64,000 nucleotides of DNA from an uncultured Flavobacteriales bacterium. Its GTDB lineage: Bacteria; Bacteroidota; Bacteroidia; Flavobacteriales; UBA7312. Shown piece by piece: positions 59,295-64,000 of the stretch. Where the stretch lies: contig CAJWWC010000001.1 in assembly GCA_913048435.1 (NCBI GenBank), forward strand, positions 151,281 through 215,280, given 5' to 3'. Within the stretch, counting starts at the first letter, position 1. The number at the start of each line of letters is the position of its first letter. The notes beneath the pieces are model-generated. The model was not told where the DNA came from and searched no databases. It worked only from the letters and a program-made list of their open reading frames with translations. A program made the position numbers and the translations under genes.

Positions 59295-60382
59295 TGCTTA
59301 TAGTATTCATAGATGCTTTACCGGCGTCAAAAAACTTTCAGATTAGAGATTTTAAAAAATCTAAATTAGTACCCAACTTAGGCTATAGTGTTAATTTACA
59401 CAATGAAATATTCAATGGCAAAAGTCCAGATCAAATGGGTTTTTTTGGAGAATATCTTTACAACCCTAATCCTTCTATTATAAAAAAGACTTTTTTTTCC
59501 TTTTTAAACATATTAGAATATGCTCCCTTCAAATTAAGCTCCTTATTTAAGATTTTCCTAAGAAGGTTTTTTAATATAAGATTTGGACAAATTCCTTTTA
59601 AATTAGTTCCTTTTTTTAATAGAGATGGTAAATATCCTTTTATCGGTGAATGTGATTCAATTCTAAATAAATTTCAATGTTTTATAACCGATGATTTAAA
59701 AAACGGATTAGGAAATAGAGATATAGTTGCAATTGATAATATAAATTCTCACTTAAAAAATAATTCTCCTAATAAAAATCTATTTTTAAGTTTATGTGAT
59801 CTAGATGGTATAGGTCATAAATATGGCACAAATTCCGATGAGTATAAAAATAGACTTAACTTTCTTGAAAAACACATAAATAAATTAACTAACGATTACA
59901 GTAAGCAATTTCCAGATGAAAGCATAATTGTATTAAGTGATCATGGAATGTCAAATGTTAATGGTTTCATAGATGCTCGTAAAGTTATTTCAGAAATTAA
60001 AAATGAATATAATGTTAAATTCTTTTATGATAGTTTATATATGCATGTTTTTGTTGATAATTCTACTAGCAAAAACAATCAACTTATTGAAATAAATAAA
60101 AAATTAAGCAGCAATTTACCATTACATTGTTTTTCAATAGAGGAGCGAATTAAATATGGTGTTACTAATAAAAAATTTGGAGACCTTTTATTTGTTATAA
60201 ATGATAAATTAGCATTCAGTCCAAATCTATTCGGATTTTTGAAAATGAAAGCATATCATGGATATTTACCACTATCTGAGGATAATAAAGGTATTTTTCT
60301 TCATAAGAATTTAAAAATAGATATCTCAAACAATGAAGTTTCATCACTAAATGCAAATCAAATAATAAATGATTCGTTATAA
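59294..60382 (+). CDS. Alkaline phosphatase superfamily (type I phosphodiesterase-like) protein
   Basis: 362 aa; LIVFIDALPASKNF, SLCDLDGIGHKYGTNSDEY, IVLSDHGMSNVNGFID metal-ligand motifs. Confidence 0.75.
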   Translation: MLIVFIDALPASKNFQIRDFKKSKLVPNLGYSVNLHNEIFNGKSPDQMGFFGEYLYNPNPSIIKKTFFSFLNILEYAPFKLSSLFKIFLRRFFNIRFGQIPFKLVPFFNRDGKYPFIGECDSILNKFQCFITDDLKNGLGNRDIVAIDNINSHLKNNSPNKNLFLSLCDLDGIGHKYGTNSDEYKNRLNFLEKHINKLTNDYSKQFPDESIIVLSDHGMSNVNGFIDARKVISEIKNEYNVKFFYDSLYMHVFVDNSTSKNNQLIEINKKLSSNLPLHCFSIEERIKYGVTNKKFGDLLFVINDKLAFSPNLFGFLKMKAYHGYLPLSEDNKGIFLHKNLKIDISNNEVSSLNANQIINDSL

Positions 60383-61469
60383 TTTATCATTCCTAAGTAT
60401 TGTATTTTTAAGTTTAACAGCTTTGCTGATTCAGTACTTTTTTTTAAATGGTTTTTATGATGAAAATAATTTTCTCTTCTCATATTATGGAGATGATTAC
60501 AACTATATAAATAATTTTAAAAATTTAAAATATTCAGACATTAAACTTTCTGGATTAGCAAAAGAAGGAGTTATAACTCCTTACAATGCACTTCTCTTTT
60601 TTATTATTAATTTTGGAGGTATTTATTTTTATTTTTTTGTAGAGTTCTTATTATTTGTTTTATCAAATTATTGTTTTTATAAAACTTCACAAACATTTTT
60701 AAATATAAAATATAGAAATTGGGCTTTAATATTCTACTTAATTTTACCACTAAGATATATTTGGTTATTTTCTTTTTATAAGGATTCCTTAATTTTAAGT
60801 TTATCGATAATTTTCGTTTATGTCTTTTATTTTAAAAAAGACAAACTACTATCTTTACTAACATTTCCAATGCTTTTTTTATTGAGGCCAATATTCTCAT
60901 TAATATTTTTGTTAGGTAAATTAAATTTCAAGTATTTTTTTAGGTTTATATATATTTTTATACCCATTTTCATTCTTAGTTTCTATTTATTATCAGATTA
61001 TTTATATTTTTTTAGAGATGAAAGAATTCTTGTTGTCTATGAAAAGTTACAAGAATTTCCGCTTAATGAGTCAGGGGTGTTGAATCCGATATTACCATTT
61101 TTTTTATGGATTATCACTTTAATTCAACCTCTTTATAGATCTACTGATTCTCTTCTGATATGGAGTTCAATAAATACTGTAGTTAAATTTGATGCATTGA
61201 TAAAATTAGCATTAATAACTCCAATTTGTCATGGATTATTATTTTTCAGAAATCATCTTAAACAACCTAATTTTTCTATTGTTTTTAAATTATTATGTAG
61301 CCTTTCTCTTGCAATATTATTAGGTTTTTTATTTTTAACTAATAGACACTTTATAATTTTTTTACCGTGGCAAATTTTATTTGCTTTATACATGATTAAT
61401 AAAAATGGATTTAATCTAATGTACAAGACAGGTTTTTTGATTTTACTTATTTTTATTTTTTTAAATTAA
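60369..61469 (+). CDS. Polytopic membrane protein in glycan locus (possible polymerase or lipid-linked glycosyltransferase)
   Basis: 366 aa, many TM segments, overlaps upstream gene end. Confidence 0.5.
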   Translation: MIRYNLSFLSIVFLSLTALLIQYFFLNGFYDENNFLFSYYGDDYNYINNFKNLKYSDIKLSGLAKEGVITPYNALLFFIINFGGIYFYFFVEFLLFVLSNYCFYKTSQTFLNIKYRNWALIFYLILPLRYIWLFSFYKDSLILSLSIIFVYVFYFKKDKLLSLLTFPMLFLLRPIFSLIFLLGKLNFKYFFRFIYIFIPIFILSFYLLSDYLYFFRDERILVVYEKLQEFPLNESGVLNPILPFFLWIITLIQPLYRSTDSLLIWSSINTVVKFDALIKLALITPICHGLLFFRNHLKQPNFSIVFKLLCSLSLAILLGFLFLTNRHFIIFLPWQILFALYMINKNGFNLMYKTGFLILLIFIFLN

Positions 61470-61501
61470 TTCTCTTAGCATAATTTTTAATATTCTACCG
61501 C

Positions 61502-62380
61502 ATGAATTTTGACAACTTTTTTTCGCTAGGTATAGGGGTAAATCCAGTTTTACAAGATCAAATAAGAGATGTTTTAAATTTTAAATTTATTAAACATTCA
61601 AATAAATGGGATGTTAAAAAAAGTTTTGTAGTATTAATGTATTCATTAAAATTAAAGCATAAGAATTTTTTAATTTATAATACTAGCATTTTAAATATAT
61701 TACTTTGTATTATACTGAAAATTCGATTAAAAAAAGTTATTTTTCATCTACATGATCCCATTCCTCATTCTGGAATTTTGAACCCAATAATTTTTTTGAT
61801 TAATTATTCACTTGTTTTTTTATCAGATGATGTTTGTGTTTTTTCTGAAAAGTTAAAACTCCAAGTACAGAAAATTTATTTTAAGAAAAAATGTCATATT
61901 GTAACCCATGGTTCTTTAAGATTTAATTTTATAAATAAATTCTTAAATGAAAAAAGAGTTGTTGTGGGTTTTTTTGGAAGGAACATGCCTTATAAAAACT
62001 ATCAAAAATTTGTAGATTTTGTTAAATCAAATCCCAATATTTTTTTTGTCACAGTTGGTCAAGGATATCCTAAAATAAATTTAAAAAATCACAAACTGTT
62101 TTCAGGAGTTATTGAAAAAGATTTATATTTTTCTTTAATGGCAAGTGTAGATTATGTTTTTTTTTCTCATTCACAAATTTCTTACAGCGGAATTCTGAAT
62201 GACGTTGAAGCTTTAAATAAATCATTATTAGTTGATGAAAAAAACTACACTATTTTAAATTATAAAAAGAAATATGATTTTAATAAAGTAAGCTTAATTA
62301 AACAAAGACATGATTTAAATAATGTTTTAAACGGATGGGACCAATATAAACACGAAGTTCTTCAAATTATAAATATTTAA
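61502..62380 (+). CDS. Glycosyltransferase (GT-B like)
   Basis: 292 aa; IFHLHDPIPHSGILNPIIFL, VVGFFGRNMPYKNYQKFVDFV, VTVGQGYP. Confidence 0.7.
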   Translation: MNFDNFFSLGIGVNPVLQDQIRDVLNFKFIKHSNKWDVKKSFVVLMYSLKLKHKNFLIYNTSILNILLCIILKIRLKKVIFHLHDPIPHSGILNPIIFLINYSLVFLSDDVCVFSEKLKLQVQKIYFKKKCHIVTHGSLRFNFINKFLNEKRVVVGFFGRNMPYKNYQKFVDFVKSNPNIFFVTVGQGYPKINLKNHKLFSGVIEKDLYFSLMASVDYVFFSHSQISYSGILNDVEALNKSLLVDEKNYTILNYKKKYDFNKVSLIKQRHDLNNVLNGWDQYKHEVLQIINI

Positions 62381-62382
62381 CT

Positions 62383-63360
62383 ATGCATTTAATAATAGGC
62401 GGTTCAGGTTTTGTAGGGTCTTTTTTAATTAAAGAGCTACAAGACTATAAAGTTCATAATTTAGATAAAAATCCAAGTCCTTTTTTTGATAATATTACAG
62501 ATATTGGAGATATCAGAAATATAAAAGAAATAAAAATACCCAAACAAACTAAGAGCATTGTTTTGCTTGCTGCTGAACACAGAGATGATGTATCCCCAAC
62601 TTCGTTATACTATGATGTTAATGTACAGGGAACTAAAAATGTACTGAAAAAGATGGATGAATCAGGCGTCACAAATTTAATTTTTACGAGTTCTGTGGCA
62701 ATTTATGGATTAGATAAAAATAATCCAGATGAAAATCACATTCATGATCCATTTAATCACTATGGTAAAAGTAAATGGCAAGCAGAAAAAATTATAAGAA
62801 ATTGGTTTGTTAATAATCCTGAAGGTAAATCTGTAACTATCATACGCCCCACCGTAATATTTGGAGAAAGAAACAGGGGTAATGTATTCAACCTTTTAAG
62901 ACAAATTAGCTCAGGTAAATTTTTAATGATCGGTAAAGGACAAAATAAAAAATCTATGGCTTATGTTAGAAATGTAGTTAGATTTATCAAAGATAGGCTG
63001 GAAAAACAAGAGATAGGTTACAAAGTTTTCAATTATGTTGATAAACCAGACTTTAGCATGAATGAACTAGTTTCAGTGATCGAGCAGAAAATGAATTTGA
63101 ATATTCCCAAACTGAAAATCCCTTATTGGGCTGGAATGATTGGCGGATATTGGTTTGATTTTTTGTCAAAGATTACAGGAAAGAAGTTGTCAGTTAGCTC
63201 AGTTAGGGTGAAAAAGTTTTGTAAAACTACCCAGTTTAACGCAACCAAAGCGCATAATTTGTTCGAAGCTCCGTATTCGTTGAAAGATGGAATAGATAAA
63301 ACACTTGAGTATGAATTTATTAATCCCCCAAAAGATGATATTATTTTTTATTCAGAATAA
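62383..63360 (+). CDS. NAD(P)-dependent epimerase/dehydratase
   Basis: 325 aa; HLIIGGSGFVGSFLIKEL, FTSSVAIYGLDKNNPDENHIHDPFNHYGKSKWQAEKII, RPTVIFGERNRGN. Confidence 0.9.
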   Translation: MHLIIGGSGFVGSFLIKELQDYKVHNLDKNPSPFFDNITDIGDIRNIKEIKIPKQTKSIVLLAAEHRDDVSPTSLYYDVNVQGTKNVLKKMDESGVTNLIFTSSVAIYGLDKNNPDENHIHDPFNHYGKSKWQAEKIIRNWFVNNPEGKSVTIIRPTVIFGERNRGNVFNLLRQISSGKFLMIGKGQNKKSMAYVRNVVRFIKDRLEKQEIGYKVFNYVDKPDFSMNELVSVIEQKMNLNIPKLKIPYWAGMIGGYWFDFLSKITGKKLSVSSVRVKKFCKTTQFNATKAHNLFEAPYSLKDGIDKTLEYEFINPPKDDIIFYSE

Positions 63361-63721
63361 TTTATAACATAGCATTCAATAAAAAACCAGCAAATCTTGC
63401 AGGTAAGAAATTCAAATGTGGATTTGCTAAGAAAGATGAGCTGTCAATTAAAGTGAGGGGGGAAATGCTTTCAAAATTATCTAGTTTAAAAGCGTGTTTA
63501 GGGGCTTAAAACTTATATTTTGTAGCATATAACATTTATTTAAATTACAATTAAAAAAAATAATATGTGAAAAATATTGAGTTATGTTAAATTTATTTTC
63601 TAACATACCAATGAGAGTAGTCTATTAATCTAATTTTGATATTTCAACAAAACAATTGCTATTTTTCAAATTAAACCAATTCAATGCCAGTATTAAGAAA
63701 TTATATAATTATTTTTGAATA

Positions 63722-64000
63722 ATGAAAAACTTAAAATTATTACTATTTACAGTTATTCTTTTAGCAGCTTGTTCTACTAAAAATCAACTTATCTATTTAA
63801 AAGATTCAAATAAGTATGAAAAGTTTTCAAAAATTGACCATACATTACAAAGTAGTATTATTATGCCTGGAGACATATTAAAGATTGATGTCCAAACTGT
63901 AGTGCCTGAGGCTGCTATTGCATACAATAAAATTTCCTCTAATAATTTTTCTAATAATAATTTGGATCAACTAAAGCTCGATGGCTATCGAGTCGATGAC
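63722..64000 (+). CDS. Wza-type polysaccharide export lipoprotein, 5' part only (runs off window)
   Basis: MKNLKLLLFTVILLAACSTKNQLIYLKDSNKYEKFSKIDHTLQSSIIMPGDILKIDVQTVVPEAA...: lipobox LAAC and PGDILKIDV poly-export motif. Open to 64000. Confidence 0.85.
   Translation, partial: MKNLKLLLFTVILLAACSTKNQLIYLKDSNKYEKFSKIDHTLQSSIIMPGDILKIDVQTVVPEAAIAYNKISSNNFSNNNLDQLKLDGYRVDD

Noticed and set aside
1-64000. CRISPR array, transposase, prophage or toxin-antitoxin module
   Set aside because: No spaced direct repeats, IS-type transposase, phage structural gene or recognisable TA pair found by reading; the HTH-NTase protein was considered as an MNT-type antitoxin but has no HEPN-like partner beside it.

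Overview
AT-rich chromosomal window from a Bacteroidota member, probably a marine flavobacterium-type organism. Support: type IX secretion C-terminal domains, TAnnTTTG-type promoters, and Bacteroidota-style SecA, UGDH and HTH-NTase proteins. Roughly 1-41.5 kb is mostly housekeeping: manC (partial), SprT-like protease, ArsP_2-type transporter, MlaE/MlaF, two tandem T9SS paralogs, gcvP, kynU-kmo-MFS, recQ, tatC-lptB, purS-pssA, lnt, pabB, tilS, dsbD, pnuC, secA, a CotH/T9SS-B giant surface protein, htpG. Roughly 41.6-64 kb is a surface-polysaccharide locus. It carries a WecA-type initiator, a eukaryote-like UDP-glucose dehydrogenase, GDP-fucose genes, a complete PAPS-forming/PAP-recycling module (cysC-D-N-Q), Kdo genes (kdsD-B-A), a flippase, glycosyltransferases and the start of a Wza-type export lipoprotein. 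The most notable unlisted observations are: (1) a one-frame pseudogene scar at 55854-56021 that joins a NeuB-like N-terminus to a GMD-like C-terminus; (2) a sulfate-activation module inside the polysaccharide locus with no sulfate reduction genes beside it; (3) a methyltransferase-family protein (35703-36206) that kept its family ends but lost the SAM-binding core; (4) an NTase-like plus AlkP-like pair in the glycan locus; (5) an unannotated 41-aa Cys-rich lipoprotein beside a metal-type transporter; (6) promoters so close to start codons that leaderless mRNAs are predicted. No tRNA, rRNA, CRISPR array or transposase was recognised. All family assignments come from reading motifs, with no database search.
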